Below, in pieces: positions 47,729 to 57,260 of a stretch of 64,000 nt of DNA; the stretch's first letter is position 1; each line of letters opens with the position of its first letter. Origin of the DNA: Rhizomicrobium palustre. Its GTDB lineage: Bacteria > Pseudomonadota > Alphaproteobacteria > Micropepsales > Micropepsaceae. The notes beneath the pieces were generated by a model. That model saw only the letters and a program-made list of their open reading frames with translations. It made no database searches and was not told where the DNA came from. The translations under genes were made by a program, and so were the position numbers. The stretch covers positions 2,294,139 through 2,358,138 of the forward strand of contig NZ_JAASRM010000001.1 in assembly GCF_011761565.1 (NCBI RefSeq). Direction: 5' to 3'.

Positions 47729-50149
47729 ATGTCTATACAATACCGTCGCGCGGCTGCGCGCGGCCTGCTCAATGCTGCCTTGTTGGCCGGAACGGCTCTG
47801 GCATCGCCAGTTCTTGCTGATGATGGGGATAAGCCGCGTTCCGGTGAGGGGCAAGTTGTGCTCGCGAGCGCCGATCTTGGCTATCAAGGAAGTGTGGAAA
47901 GCGTCTTGGTGACTGCACGCCATGTGCAAGAGGATGTCCAACACGTTCCAGTCGCGGTGGATGTGCTCAATTCGGTGCAAATCGAGAAGACCGGGCAGTT
48001 CACCATCAATCAGCTGCAAATAAGTGTTCCGTCACTCTATGCGGCCACCAGCAATGCCCGTAACGCGGCGGTCAATATTCGCGGATTAGGCAGCAACACG
48101 ACGATCGCCAATGACGGCCTCGAAAATGGCGTCGGCTTTTACATCGACGGCGTGTATTACGGGCGCGTGGGGCTTTCGCAATTCGATCTTCTCGATCTTG
48201 AGCAGGTGGAAGTGCTGCATGGGCCGCAAGGAACGCTCTTCGGTAAGAATACGACTGCCGGTGCGCTGAATATCACGACGCGCAAGCCCACCACCACGCC
48301 GGAAGCCCAATTCGTATTGCAGGGCGGCGATTTCGGCTTTTATCAAGGCGCCGGCTCCGTATCCGGCGGTCTGCTCGATGACAAGCTCGCGGGGCGTCTC
48401 TCCTTCGGCTACACCTCCCGCGGCGGCTATGTCAAAAACATCACGCTGCATACCAACGTGCGCGATTACGTGAATAGCTCTGTGCGCGGCCAGCTTCTGG
48501 GAAATTTCACGGAAAACCTGGAACTCCGCTTTATTGCCGATTTTCAGCGGCAGGTCGCCCACACGGCCTCAACCGATGATGGGGTCGTCACGACCTATGA
48601 CAATGGCGCACCTGTAGCGGATAACATCATCACCAAGGCGGCACGGTTCGGATATACGCTGCCCACCAACTCGGTATGGTCGCGCATTACCGATGTGAAT
48701 TCCCCGGTCCAGGCCAACATGGAGCAATGGGGTGTTTCGCTCCAAGCCGATTGGAAAATCGCCGGCGGAACACTGACGTCGATCACAGCCTATCGCGCTT
48801 GGAATTGGTATCCCCTCAACGATAGTGATGGCACTCCCCTTTCCGCCATCACGCTGTCGCATATCGTTGACCATCAGCAGCAATTTAGCCAGGAACTGCG
48901 CTACGCGGGGGAGGTCAGCAACGATATCGATTATCAGGCCGGACTTTATTACTTCTGGCAGATCGTCGACGGCTACACGCAATTCAAATATGGAAAAGAC
49001 GCACCGCTTTTCTATTTCCCGGCGGTGAACCCGATTTATACCGCTGCCCTTTCAGGCTATCACACGGGCGCCGTTTCCAACCCGCAAACCAGAAGCTATG
49101 CCGCATTCGGACAAGCCAACTGGCATATCACGCCGGAGCTGACGCTTACTGGCGGTCTTCGCTATACTTATGAAGACAAGAACGGCATCTATGACAACCG
49201 GGTTCTGGAAGCTGCCGATATTTCTGGCTTCACGCCCGCACAGCAGGCGACGATCCTGGCTGTACGCGCCAATTTCTCCCGCGTATGGGGATATTCGTCG
49301 AGCTTGCATAACGGCAATTTGTCGTCGCTGGTCACGTTAGCCTATCAAATCGATCCTGATGTTCTGACCTATGCGACTTGGTCCCAGGGTGAGAAATCCG
49401 GCGGTCTCAACCTTGCAAATCTGCCGACCACACTCACCGACCCGCGTGTGAAGCCGGAGAAGGTCGATAATTACGAACTCGGCCTCAAGAGCAAGCTTTT
49501 CGACGGCAGTTTGGTCGCCAATCTCGCTGCCTATTGGACCGAGGTTGGAGATTATCAGACGCTGGTCTACAGCCTGCAGCCGCCCTATCAATCGGCGATC
49601 AACAACATTCCGCGGGTGCGTTCGCGCGGTTTCGAGACGAGCTTTCTGTGGGCCCCGCTCGACAAGGTCGGGATCGGTCTAGGCACGGCCTATACGGACG
49701 CGACCTATCTCTCCTACCAAACCGGACCGACACCGGCAGAGCGTGGTCCGCTGGCGACATTCCCCTTCACCGATCTCAGCGGAAAGCCGCTGGCCTCGGT
49801 ATCCAAATGGGTGATCACCGCGACCATCGATGCGGCGCAGTCCTTGGGCTTGAATGGACCTTCCGGTATCGGTCCGCTGGAAGCCTATGTGCATGCCGAT
49901 ACACGCTATCAGTCATCGCTATACACAAACGCCAGCGATTCCAGGTATTCGCGCGTGCCCGCCTATGATCTCACCAATCTGCGGATTGGTTTGCGCACCG
50001 AGGATAGCGGCTGGGACCTCAGCCTGTTTTCCAACAACCTCCTGAACCAGCGCTATTACCTGAGCCGCAGCCTCGCCACGACAGGGCTTATCACCGGGCT
50101 GGCGGGCGATCCACGCAACTCCGGCATCACGCTGCGCATCAAATATTGA
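47729..50149 (+). CDS. TonB-dependent receptor of the DUF3604 cluster
   Basis: 806 residues. Signal peptide (LLNAALLAGTALASPVLAD), TonB box-like SVESVLVTARHVQEDVQ, plug (VPVAVDVLNSVQIEKTG, NIRGLGSNTT, GFYIDGVYYGR, LEQVEVLHGPQGTLFGKNTTAGALNITTRKP), then a long barrel ending in GITLRIKY. The SusC-unlike, FyuA/pesticin-type barrel fits uptake of a small organic ligand. It starts the plus-strand cluster, nine bases before the first DUF3604 gene. Confidence 0.9.
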   Translation: MSIQYRRAAARGLLNAALLAGTALASPVLADDGDKPRSGEGQVVLASADLGYQGSVESVLVTARHVQEDVQHVPVAVDVLNSVQIEKTGQFTINQLQISVPSLYAATSNARNAAVNIRGLGSNTTIANDGLENGVGFYIDGVYYGRVGLSQFDLLDLEQVEVLHGPQGTLFGKNTTAGALNITTRKPTTTPEAQFVLQGGDFGFYQGAGSVSGGLLDDKLAGRLSFGYTSRGGYVKNITLHTNVRDYVNSSVRGQLLGNFTENLELRFIADFQRQVAHTASTDDGVVTTYDNGAPVADNIITKAARFGYTLPTNSVWSRITDVNSPVQANMEQWGVSLQADWKIAGGTLTSITAYRAWNWYPLNDSDGTPLSAITLSHIVDHQQQFSQELRYAGEVSNDIDYQAGLYYFWQIVDGYTQFKYGKDAPLFYFPAVNPIYTAALSGYHTGAVSNPQTRSYAAFGQANWHITPELTLTGGLRYTYEDKNGIYDNRVLEAADISGFTPAQQATILAVRANFSRVWGYSSSLHNGNLSSLVTLAYQIDPDVLTYATWSQGEKSGGLNLANLPTTLTDPRVKPEKVDNYELGLKSKLFDGSLVANLAAYWTEVGDYQTLVYSLQPPYQSAINNIPRVRSRGFETSFLWAPLDKVGIGLGTAYTDATYLSYQTGPTPAERGPLATFPFTDLSGKPLASVSKWVITATIDAAQSLGLNGPSGIGPLEAYVHADTRYQSSLYTNASDSRYSRVPAYDLTNLRIGLRTEDSGWDLSLFSNNLLNQRYYLSRSLATTGLITGLAGDPRNSGITLRIKY

Positions 50150-50158
50150 GGGGAAGCA

Positions 50159-51997
50159 ATGCGAAAAATTCTTCTATCGACGGCTGCTGCACTCGCGGTG
50201 TCCGGCGCGGCCATGGGGCAGGGGGGCGGCATCGCCGTTCACCCCGAACGCGAGGCCTATTACGGCGATCTTCACCTGCACACTTCCTATTCCTTCGACG
50301 CCTATGTCCTTTTGGGTACGAAGGTCGATCCGGACGCGGCCTATCGTTTTGCCAAAGGCGAGCCGGTGGATGTGTTGGGCCAGCAGGTACGTCGGCGGGA
50401 ACCGCTCGATTTTCTGGCGGTGACCGATCACTCCGAAAATATCGGCGTGGCGCGCGAAGCCGATATTCCCGGCAGCGCAATTGCGCAAAGTGCGTGGGGT
50501 AGGGGCCTGCAGGCGGATCGCAAGAGCCTTTCCACCGGGTTCACCTCCGATCGAAAGGGCTTCCTCGAACTTCTGACCAAGTATTTCCTGGGCGACAAAG
50601 ATCAGCCCCAAGCTGTGAAGGATGTCGCCAAATCGGCCTGGGAGCGTGAGGTTTCCGCGGCCAACCACAACAATCAGCCGGGAAAGTTCACGGCCTTTGT
50701 CGCCTATGAATGGAGTTCGCTGCCCAACGGTGCCAATCTGCACCGCAATGTGATCTTCAAAGGAGACAAAGCCCCATCGCCCTTTTCCTCTCTGGATTCG
50801 CAGAACCCGGAGAAGCTGTGGGATTGGCTCGATCAAATCCGCAAGGATGGCTATGAGGCGCTGGCGATACCGCATAATGCCAATGCCTCGAATGGCCTTA
50901 TGTATGACTGGAATACCTATGAAGGCCGGCCCATTGATCTTGCTTGGGCGCTGCGCCGGGCGGAAAACGAACCTTTAAGCGAAATCTCGCAGAACAAGGG
51001 GCAGTCGGAAACCATTCCCGCTCTGTCGCCGAATGACGAATTCGCCGATTTCGAGGTTTGGGATACGCTTTTGGTCTCCGCGCAAAAGAGCAAGCCCGGC
51101 GGCTCCTATGTGCGCGATGCCTTGAGCCGCGGTCTGGTGTTGCAGAAGGCTCTCGGCGTTAATCCCTATAAGTATGGCATTGTCGGCGCCTCCGATATCC
51201 ATAGCGGGTTGTCTGTCAGCGCCCAACAGGATTATCCCGGCTATGCCTCCGGCAAACCCGGTGTTCCGACCAAAGAGGAAGCTACCGCTGTTCTCAACTC
51301 AGCGAACGGTGCGAGTATCGCCAACCGTTTGCGCGGAACCAGCGGTAACCTCACCGGCATTTGGGCCGAGAGCAATACCCGCGATTCTCTTTACGCAGGG
51401 CTTCGCCGCAAAGAGACCTTTGCGACCTCCGGCACCAGGCTGAAATTCCGCTTTTTCGGTGGCTGGAATCTGGATTCCAAACTGGTGTCCCACGGCGATT
51501 GGGTGAAGGAAGCCTATGCCAAGGGCGTGCCCATGGGCGGGGATCTCCCGGTAAAACCGGGTGCTGCCAAAGGGCCTAGCTTTGCGGTATGGGCCGCGAA
51601 AGATCCGAACAGCGCCAATCTTGATCGGGTGCAGATTATCAAAGTCTGGGAAGAGGGCGGGCAGCAAAAGGAGAAGATCTTTGATGTCGCCTGGTCCGGA
51701 AATCGAAGCATCGATCCCAAGACCCGTAAGCTCCGGGCGGTTGGTAATACCGTCGATTTGAAAACCGGTGCTTACGACAATTCCATCGGTGCGACGGAAC
51801 TGAAAACCGTGTGGCGCGATCCGGAATTCGATCCCAAGCATCTGGCCGCCTATTACGTCCGGGTGTTGGAAATTCCAACGCCCCGCTGGTCGACCTTGCT
51901 CGCCATCGCCAATCAGCTGCCTTTGCCGAAGAGCGTTGCGCTCACAGAACAGCAGCGCGGCTGGTCGTCGCCGATTTGGTACACGCCGAAGAAATAA
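50159..51997 (+). CDS. DUF3604 secreted protein, copy 1 (PHP-like metallo-hydrolase candidate)
   Basis: 612 residues with signal peptide (LLSTAAALAVSGAAMGQ). The N-terminal motif YYGDLHLHTSYSFDAY (His39, His41) and FLAVTDHSENIG (Asp90, His91) are those of PHP-type metal phosphoesterases; further metal-site candidates are IPHNANASNG and GASDIHSG. The C-terminal RFFGGWN and VYDNSIGATELKTVWRDPEF-type segments are DUF3604-specific. Periplasmic; substrate unknown. It pairs with copy 2 at 53987. Confidence 0.88.
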   Translation: MRKILLSTAAALAVSGAAMGQGGGIAVHPEREAYYGDLHLHTSYSFDAYVLLGTKVDPDAAYRFAKGEPVDVLGQQVRRREPLDFLAVTDHSENIGVAREADIPGSAIAQSAWGRGLQADRKSLSTGFTSDRKGFLELLTKYFLGDKDQPQAVKDVAKSAWEREVSAANHNNQPGKFTAFVAYEWSSLPNGANLHRNVIFKGDKAPSPFSSLDSQNPEKLWDWLDQIRKDGYEALAIPHNANASNGLMYDWNTYEGRPIDLAWALRRAENEPLSEISQNKGQSETIPALSPNDEFADFEVWDTLLVSAQKSKPGGSYVRDALSRGLVLQKALGVNPYKYGIVGASDIHSGLSVSAQQDYPGYASGKPGVPTKEEATAVLNSANGASIANRLRGTSGNLTGIWAESNTRDSLYAGLRRKETFATSGTRLKFRFFGGWNLDSKLVSHGDWVKEAYAKGVPMGGDLPVKPGAAKGPSFAVWAAKDPNSANLDRVQIIKVWEEGGQQKEKIFDVAWSGNRSIDPKTRKLRAVGNTVDLKTGAYDNSIGATELKTVWRDPEFDPKHLAAYYVRVLEIPTPRWSTLLAIANQLPLPKSVALTEQQRGWSSPIWYTPKK

Positions 51998-52006
51998 ACC
52001 CAGGGT

Positions 52007-52035
52007 ACTGGAGCGGCTCCACGCACCGCTCCGGT
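52007..52035. promoter_or_regulatory. Hairpin between DUF3604 copy 1 and the PpiC gene
   Basis: ACTGGAGCGG and CCGCTCCGGT pair over ten positions (one G-T) with a nine-base loop. No T-run follows, so it is more likely an mRNA processing or stability element than a terminator. The GGAGCGG/CCGCTCC core recurs in the hairpin at 57193. Confidence 0.5.
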
Positions 52036-52065
52036 CTATTCCTCACACACGATCGGGAGATATTT

Positions 52066-52980
52066 GTGGACGCCGCTATCCATCAATTCAAACCCAAGCA
52101 GGCTCTGGAAGACGCCGCAAAGCCGCGGCACAAAATCACCGCAGCGCTTCGCAAAGCCGCGCGCGAGCCGTTTTTCCACTTTCTTTTCCTCGGCGCAACC
52201 ATCTGGGCCGGTGTCGAATATGTCGAAGCGCAATCGGAGCGCTATGTCATTCACGTCGGGCAAGCGGAACGTCAGCGTCTCGCCATCGCCTATCAGCAGC
52301 AATACAATCAGGCGCCCAGCCCCGAGCAATTGCAGGCGCTGACGGATCGCTTCATCCGCCAGCAGATTTTCGTGCGCGAAGGCAAAGCGCTGGGCCTCGA
52401 CAAGGGTGATGAAATTGTCGAGCGCCGCATCGCGCAAAAGTACGAATTTCTGCAGCAGGATCTTGGCGCGCCGGACGTTCCGGACGATGCCACGCTGAAA
52501 CGCTGGTATGACGCCCATAAGGTGCAATACCTCACCGGGCCGCGGGTTGCTTTCACACAGGTTTATTTCTCGCCGGATCGTGATGGCGAAGCGGGTGCAA
52601 AGGCGCGCGCCGAAAAAACACTGGCGACGCTGGCGGGCGGTCACGAGACGCGCGCACCCGCCTTGGGCGATGCCTTCCCGGGACCGAGTGATCTTCCCGC
52701 TTTGTCGAAAGACGATGCCGTGCGCCTGTTCGGGGACTCCCAGCTTTCCAGCGCTCTGGTGGATGTTGCACCCGGCAAATGGGTTGGGCCGTTCCGTTCC
52801 GGATATGGTTGGCATCTTGTGTATGTGAGCCATCGCTTGGCGCCGTCCTTGCCCGGCTTTGCGGACATAAAGGGGCGCCTTGCCGATGATTACCGCGAAG
52901 AGCAGCGCCGCCTGGAAAATGCGCGCGCTTACGAAAAGCTGCGCGTCAAATACCGCGTTGCTTTTGAAGGAGGCCGCTGA
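52066..52980 (+). CDS. PpiC/SurA-type peptidyl-prolyl cis-trans isomerase
   Basis: About 304 residues from a GTG with GGGAGA upstream. One N-terminal helix (PFFHFLFLGATIWAGVEYV) anchors it. A SurA-like helical region (RQRLAIAYQQQYNQAPSPEQLQALTDRFIRQQIFVREGKALGLDKGDEIVERRIAQK) precedes a parvulin domain (VAFTQVYFSPDRDG to SGYGWHLVYVSHR). Likely a periplasmic chaperone for cluster proteins. A longer in-frame opening to 51811 overlaps the upstream gene and is not protein-like. The stop overlaps the next ATG by one base. Confidence 0.85.
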   Translation: MDAAIHQFKPKQALEDAAKPRHKITAALRKAAREPFFHFLFLGATIWAGVEYVEAQSERYVIHVGQAERQRLAIAYQQQYNQAPSPEQLQALTDRFIRQQIFVREGKALGLDKGDEIVERRIAQKYEFLQQDLGAPDVPDDATLKRWYDAHKVQYLTGPRVAFTQVYFSPDRDGEAGAKARAEKTLATLAGGHETRAPALGDAFPGPSDLPALSKDDAVRLFGDSQLSSALVDVAPGKWVGPFRSGYGWHLVYVSHRLAPSLPGFADIKGRLADDYREEQRRLENARAYEKLRVKYRVAFEGGR

Positions 52981-53990
52981 TGCGTTTTCTTCAAGCGATT
53001 TTTATCGCTTTTATCGCGCTGATGAGTGTTGCCGCCGCGCATGAGGTGCGCCCGGCATATCTTGAGGTCACTGAGCGGTCGGATGGTCTTGTCGATGTGT
53101 TGTGGAAACAGCCAGCGGCGGGCTCTCTCGCCATCCGTTTGGTGCCGCATATTTCGGGCGGGGTGTTGGAACGTCAGCCGACCAGCGTTTCTTCCGCACC
53201 CAATTTCGAAATCCGGGCGTGGCGCGGCTTGAAAGTGCCGGGCGGGGTGGATGGACGCAGCATCACCATCGAAGGACTCGATCGCACCATCACAGACGTC
53301 CTCGTGGTGGTGACGCTGAAGAGCGGCGATGGGGTGCAGGAGGTATTGCGCCCGCAAAACCCGTCGCTCACGCTGCATATTGCCAAAACAGGGCTGGCGG
53401 TTCCGGCCTATTTGACCCTCGGCATCGAGCATATTCTGACCGGTATCGATCATCTTTCCTTTGTGCTCGGCCTATTGCTCTTGGTGAGGGGGCGGGTGGC
53501 GCTATTGAAAACCATCACGGCTTTCACAATCGCCCATTCCATCACCCTGGCGGCGACGACGCTGCATCTCATCACAGTGCAGCCTGCACTGATCGAAGCG
53601 CTGGTGGCCTTCAGCATTCTCTTCGTGGCGGTGGAGCTGGTGCATCTTTATCGAGGGCGGGAAGGGCTCACGGTGCGGTATCCCTGGGTGATCGCCTTTA
53701 CCTTCGGGCTTCTGCATGGCTCGGCCTTTGCTGGTGCGCTGAAAGAGATCGGCCTTCCGCCCAATGATATTCCACTCTCGCTTTTGCTCTTCAATGTTGG
53801 GGTGGAGTTCGGACAGCTTCTCTTTGTCGGCGCCGCAATGGGTGTCATCTGGCTGCTTTCGAAACTCCCGCGTGAACTGCCGGGCTGGACGCGCTGGGTT
53901 CCGCCCTATGCGATCGGCGGCTTTGCCGGCTTCTGGTTTCTCGAACGTCTGACCACGGCGATCATTACATCTTCTGGAGGGGTATTATGA
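52980..53990 (+). CDS. HupE/UreJ-type membrane protein
   Basis: 336 residues. Signal peptide, a periplasmic beta-domain of about 130 residues, then six membrane helices of the HupE/UreJ_2 fold with the diagnostic GIEHILTGIDHLSFVLGLLLL, FTIAHSITLAATTL and FGLLHGSAFAGALKEIGLP. His and Asp in these motifs recall nickel/cobalt permeases of the HupE family. In this cluster it may supply a metal to the DUF3604 enzymes, an inference. The stop overlaps the start of DUF3604 copy 2. Confidence 0.87.
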   Translation: MRFLQAIFIAFIALMSVAAAHEVRPAYLEVTERSDGLVDVLWKQPAAGSLAIRLVPHISGGVLERQPTSVSSAPNFEIRAWRGLKVPGGVDGRSITIEGLDRTITDVLVVVTLKSGDGVQEVLRPQNPSLTLHIAKTGLAVPAYLTLGIEHILTGIDHLSFVLGLLLLVRGRVALLKTITAFTIAHSITLAATTLHLITVQPALIEALVAFSILFVAVELVHLYRGREGLTVRYPWVIAFTFGLLHGSAFAGALKEIGLPPNDIPLSLLLFNVGVEFGQLLFVGAAMGVIWLLSKLPRELPGWTRWVPPYAIGGFAGFWFLERLTTAIITSSGGVL

Positions 53991-55846
53991 GAAAGCTTGT
54001 TCTTTTGTCTGCCGTCTCTGCCGCGGCACTGCTGGCGCCGGAGGCACTCGCGCAAGGCAATATCGCGGTCCATTCCGAGCGCGAAGCCTATTATGGCGAT
54101 CTGCATTTGCATACGACCTATTCCTTCGATGCCTATGTTCTGATGGGCACCAAGGTCGATCCCGATCAGGCCTATCGTTTCGCCAAAGGAGAGCCGGTGG
54201 AATATTTAGGTGAAAAAGTGCAGCGCCGCGAACCGCTCGACTTTCTGGCGGTGACGGACCATTCGGAAAATATCGGCGTCGCCAATGAAACCGAGAACCC
54301 GTCCAGTGCTGTGGCGCAGACCGAATGGGGCAAGAGCCTCAAGGCCGATCTCGACAAGGTGAAGTCGCCTTGGGAGCGCGCCAAGCTCGGCATCGCGCTG
54401 CTCACCAAATACTTCATCGGCGGCCAGCGCGCAGCGGGGCAGGCGGGGGCGGACGCGGCGAAATCGGCCTGGCAGCGCGAGAAAGATATTGCCAACCGAA
54501 ATTACGAGCCCGGCAAGTTCACGACATTCCTCGCCTATGAATGGACGTCAATGCCGAACGGGCAGAACCTGCATCGCAATGTGATCTTCAAAGGCAATGA
54601 TGCGCCCGCGCCCTTCACCGCGCAGGATTCGCAGAACCCGCAGGATTTGTGGAACTGGCTCGCCAAAATTCGCAAAGATGGCTACGAGGCGCTCGCCATT
54701 CCACACAACGCCAATGCTTCAAATGGCCTGATGTATGATTGGAACACGCTGGATGGGCGGCCCATCGATATCGCTTATGCGCAGCTGCGTACGGAAAACG
54801 AGCCACTCTCCGAAATTGCGCAAAACAAGGGCGCATCGGAAACCCATCCAGCGCTATCGCCAAATGACGAATTCGCCAATTACGAAATCTTCGACACGCT
54901 TCTTATCAGCCAGCAAAAATCGAGGCCCGAGGGTTCCTATGTGCGCGATGCCTTGAGCCGTGGCTTGGTTTTGCAGCGCAAGCTCGGCGTCAATCCCTAT
55001 AAGGATGGCATTGTCGGTGCCTCGGATCTGCACAGCGGTCTGACGGTGTCCTCGCAAGAGGATTACGGCGGCAATATCGGCGGCATCAACCAAGGTCCCG
55101 GAAAGCCGAACAAGGAGCAAGCCTCCGGCATTCTGGGCTATACCGGCGATCAGGGCGCTCTAGCCGGATTTAAACTCTGGCGCACTACGGCAGGCAACCT
55201 CACCGGCGCCTGGGCCGAAAGCAACACGCGTGAATCCATTTATAACGCCTTCCGCCGCAAAGAGACCTTCGCTACCTCCGGCACCAAGCTCAAATTCCGC
55301 TTCTTTGGCGGCTGGGGCTTGGACGGCAAACTGGTGCAGAAGCCCGATTGGGTGAAGGCGGCCTATAAAGCCGGTGTGCCGATGGGCGGCGATCTTCCCG
55401 CCAAGCCGGGCACAGCCAAAACGCCGAGCTTTGCGGTTTGGGCGGTGAAGGACCCCAACAGCGCCAATCTTGATCGCGTGCAGGTGATCAAAGTGTGGGA
55501 AGAGAACGGCAAGCAGCAGGAAAAGATCTTCGATGTCGCCTGGGCCGGCAAACGCAAGATAGATCCCAAGACTCATAAGCTGCAGGCCATCGGCTCCACC
55601 GTCGATCTCTCCACCGGCAAGTACACCAACAGCATCGGCGCGGCTGAGCTGAAAGCGGTGTGGAAAGATCCAGAATTCAATCCCAAGCAATATGCAGCCT
55701 ATTACGTGCGTGTCTTGGAAATTCCGACGCCGCGTTGGTCCACGCTCGTCGCCATCGCCAATGGTTTGCCGCTGCCCAAGGACATCCCGCTGACGGATCA
55801 GCAGCGCGGCTGGTCTTCGCCCATCTGGTACACGCCGAAACTCTAA
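53987..55846 (+). CDS. DUF3604 secreted protein, copy 2
   Basis: 619 residues, aligning end to end with copy 1 with only short indels (extra residues near 130-150 and 365-385). Signal peptide (VLLSAVSAAALLAPEALAQ), YYGDLHLHTTYSFDAY, FLAVTDHSENIG, IPHNANASNG and GASDLHSG are all kept, so both copies look active. The close match implies a recent duplication around the PpiC-HupE pair. Periplasmic; substrate unknown. Confidence 0.88.
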   Translation: MRKLVLLSAVSAAALLAPEALAQGNIAVHSEREAYYGDLHLHTTYSFDAYVLMGTKVDPDQAYRFAKGEPVEYLGEKVQRREPLDFLAVTDHSENIGVANETENPSSAVAQTEWGKSLKADLDKVKSPWERAKLGIALLTKYFIGGQRAAGQAGADAAKSAWQREKDIANRNYEPGKFTTFLAYEWTSMPNGQNLHRNVIFKGNDAPAPFTAQDSQNPQDLWNWLAKIRKDGYEALAIPHNANASNGLMYDWNTLDGRPIDIAYAQLRTENEPLSEIAQNKGASETHPALSPNDEFANYEIFDTLLISQQKSRPEGSYVRDALSRGLVLQRKLGVNPYKDGIVGASDLHSGLTVSSQEDYGGNIGGINQGPGKPNKEQASGILGYTGDQGALAGFKLWRTTAGNLTGAWAESNTRESIYNAFRRKETFATSGTKLKFRFFGGWGLDGKLVQKPDWVKAAYKAGVPMGGDLPAKPGTAKTPSFAVWAVKDPNSANLDRVQVIKVWEENGKQQEKIFDVAWAGKRKIDPKTHKLQAIGSTVDLSTGKYTNSIGAAELKAVWKDPEFNPKQYAAYYVRVLEIPTPRWSTLVAIANGLPLPKDIPLTDQQRGWSSPIWYTPKL

Positions 55847-55857
55847 GGAGGTCGAAT

Positions 55858-57186
55858 ATGACCATGACACGCAGACATGCACTGCAATGGGCGGGCGCGG
55901 GATTTGCGGCCAGCATTGTTCCTGCCCTGGCACAGGATAGTGCCTCTCCCGAAGCTTTGGCGGAGGAGGCATTCATCTGGGGCTTTCCCCTCGTCATCTC
56001 TGACACGTTGTTCCGTAGCGCGCAGCAGAAAGGCGAGAACATCAATCGCTTTGTGGTGCAGGGCGCGCTTTCGACGCCGGCGTTCAATGTGCCGGGGCCG
56101 AATGTGGATACGCTTTACGGTTCGGCCTGGCTGAACTTGATCGGCGGGCCCAAGATTATCGCCGTGCCCGACACGGAAGATCGTTACTATTCAATCCAAC
56201 TCGTCGATGCCTATGGCAACAGCTTTGCCTATATCGGTCGGCGCGCAACCGGGACCAAGGCGGGCGCCTATGCCATTGCGCCGCCGGGCTGGGGTGGAGA
56301 TTTGCCCGCAGGCGTCACGCGGATTGAAGCCACCACACCGCATGTGCTGGCGTTGACCCGCGTCCTGGTGACCAGCGAAGCGGATTTGCCCAAGGCGGTC
56401 GCCATTGAGGCGCAGTTTTCAATTGGATCGTTGAGCGATTATCCCAATCAGCTTGCACCCGCTTTGGTGACGGTGCGGCCCTGGAAGCTGCCGATCCCGG
56501 ACGTGGCTTCGCGCGGCCACGAATATTTCCTCGATCTTAGGTCCGCCGTGGTTGCCAATCCGCCTTTGCCGGAGGAGCGCGAAGCGGTCGGGCATTTTGC
56601 GACTCTCGCGTCTTCTTTCAGCTCGCAGTCGGAGGCCGCGGCGGTGCTGAATGCCGCGATCCCGAAGGGCGTCGCCAAAATCAAAGGCGCCTGGGGGCAG
56701 CTTTCCGAAACCTCGGGCGGCTGGAGCGTGAATAAGAAGGTGACGCCGATCATTCACGATCCGCTTCTGCGCGCAGCCATCAATCAATATGGTCCCGGCA
56801 CGCACATCGCCGAGGAAGCACTCTATTGGTCGCCTGTGCCGGATCTCGGCGCAGGACTTTCCGGGGACAATCGCTATCGTCTGCGCTTTGCTAAAGGCCA
56901 GTTACCGCCCGTCGATGCCTTCTGGTCGCTCACCCTTTACGGGCCGGATTTTCTGCTGGTGGAGAACGAGATCAAACGTTACGCGATCACCGACCGCAGC
57001 GAAGGGCTGGTGACCAAGGCCGACGACTCGCTCGAAATCGCCATCCAGAACGAGAAGCCCCTGGAAGAGGGTATCAACTGGCTGCCCGCGCCCAAAGGGC
57101 CGTTCCGGTTGATCCTGCGTACTTATCAGCCGCGCCCGGAATTGCTCGAAGGGCGCTATCGCTTGCCGCCGCTGAAAACGGTGTAA
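55858..57186 (+). CDS. DUF1254/DUF1214 secreted protein
   Basis: About 442 residues. Twin-arginine-like signal (MTRRHALQWAGAGFAASIVPALAQ). DUF1254 half: EEAFIWGFPLVISDTL, NVPGPNVDTLYGSAWLNL, RYYSIQLVDAYGNSFAYIG. DUF1214 half: RYRLRFAKGQLPPVDAFWSLTLYG. The ATG at 55858 has a perfect AAGGAGGT eight bases before. These proteins are widespread and poorly characterised; some lie in hydrolase clusters. It follows DUF3604 copy 2 by 11 bases, so it belongs to the same transcript. Confidence 0.88.
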   Translation: MTMTRRHALQWAGAGFAASIVPALAQDSASPEALAEEAFIWGFPLVISDTLFRSAQQKGENINRFVVQGALSTPAFNVPGPNVDTLYGSAWLNLIGGPKIIAVPDTEDRYYSIQLVDAYGNSFAYIGRRATGTKAGAYAIAPPGWGGDLPAGVTRIEATTPHVLALTRVLVTSEADLPKAVAIEAQFSIGSLSDYPNQLAPALVTVRPWKLPIPDVASRGHEYFLDLRSAVVANPPLPEEREAVGHFATLASSFSSQSEAAAVLNAAIPKGVAKIKGAWGQLSETSGGWSVNKKVTPIIHDPLLRAAINQYGPGTHIAEEALYWSPVPDLGAGLSGDNRYRLRFAKGQLPPVDAFWSLTLYGPDFLLVENEIKRYAITDRSEGLVTKADDSLEIAIQNEKPLEEGINWLPAPKGPFRLILRTYQPRPELLEGRYRLPPLKTV

Positions 57187-57192
57187 CGAGGT

Positions 57193-57260
57193 TCAGGAGC
57201 GGTATAACGGCATGACGAAGGCGATAGCGGCGCCATTGTTGCGTCTTATACCGCTCCTGA
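57193..57260 (+). promoter_or_regulatory. Perfect 15-bp inverted repeat sequestering the receptor ribosome binding site
   Basis: TCAGGAGCGGTATAA (57193-57207) is exactly complementary in reverse to TTATACCGCTCCTGA (57246-57260), with a 38-base loop. The left arm contains the AGGAG ribosome binding site of the receptor gene, the loop contains its ATG (57212), and the right arm lies in the signal-peptide codons. In mRNA this would hide the ribosome binding site. Confidence 0.75.
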
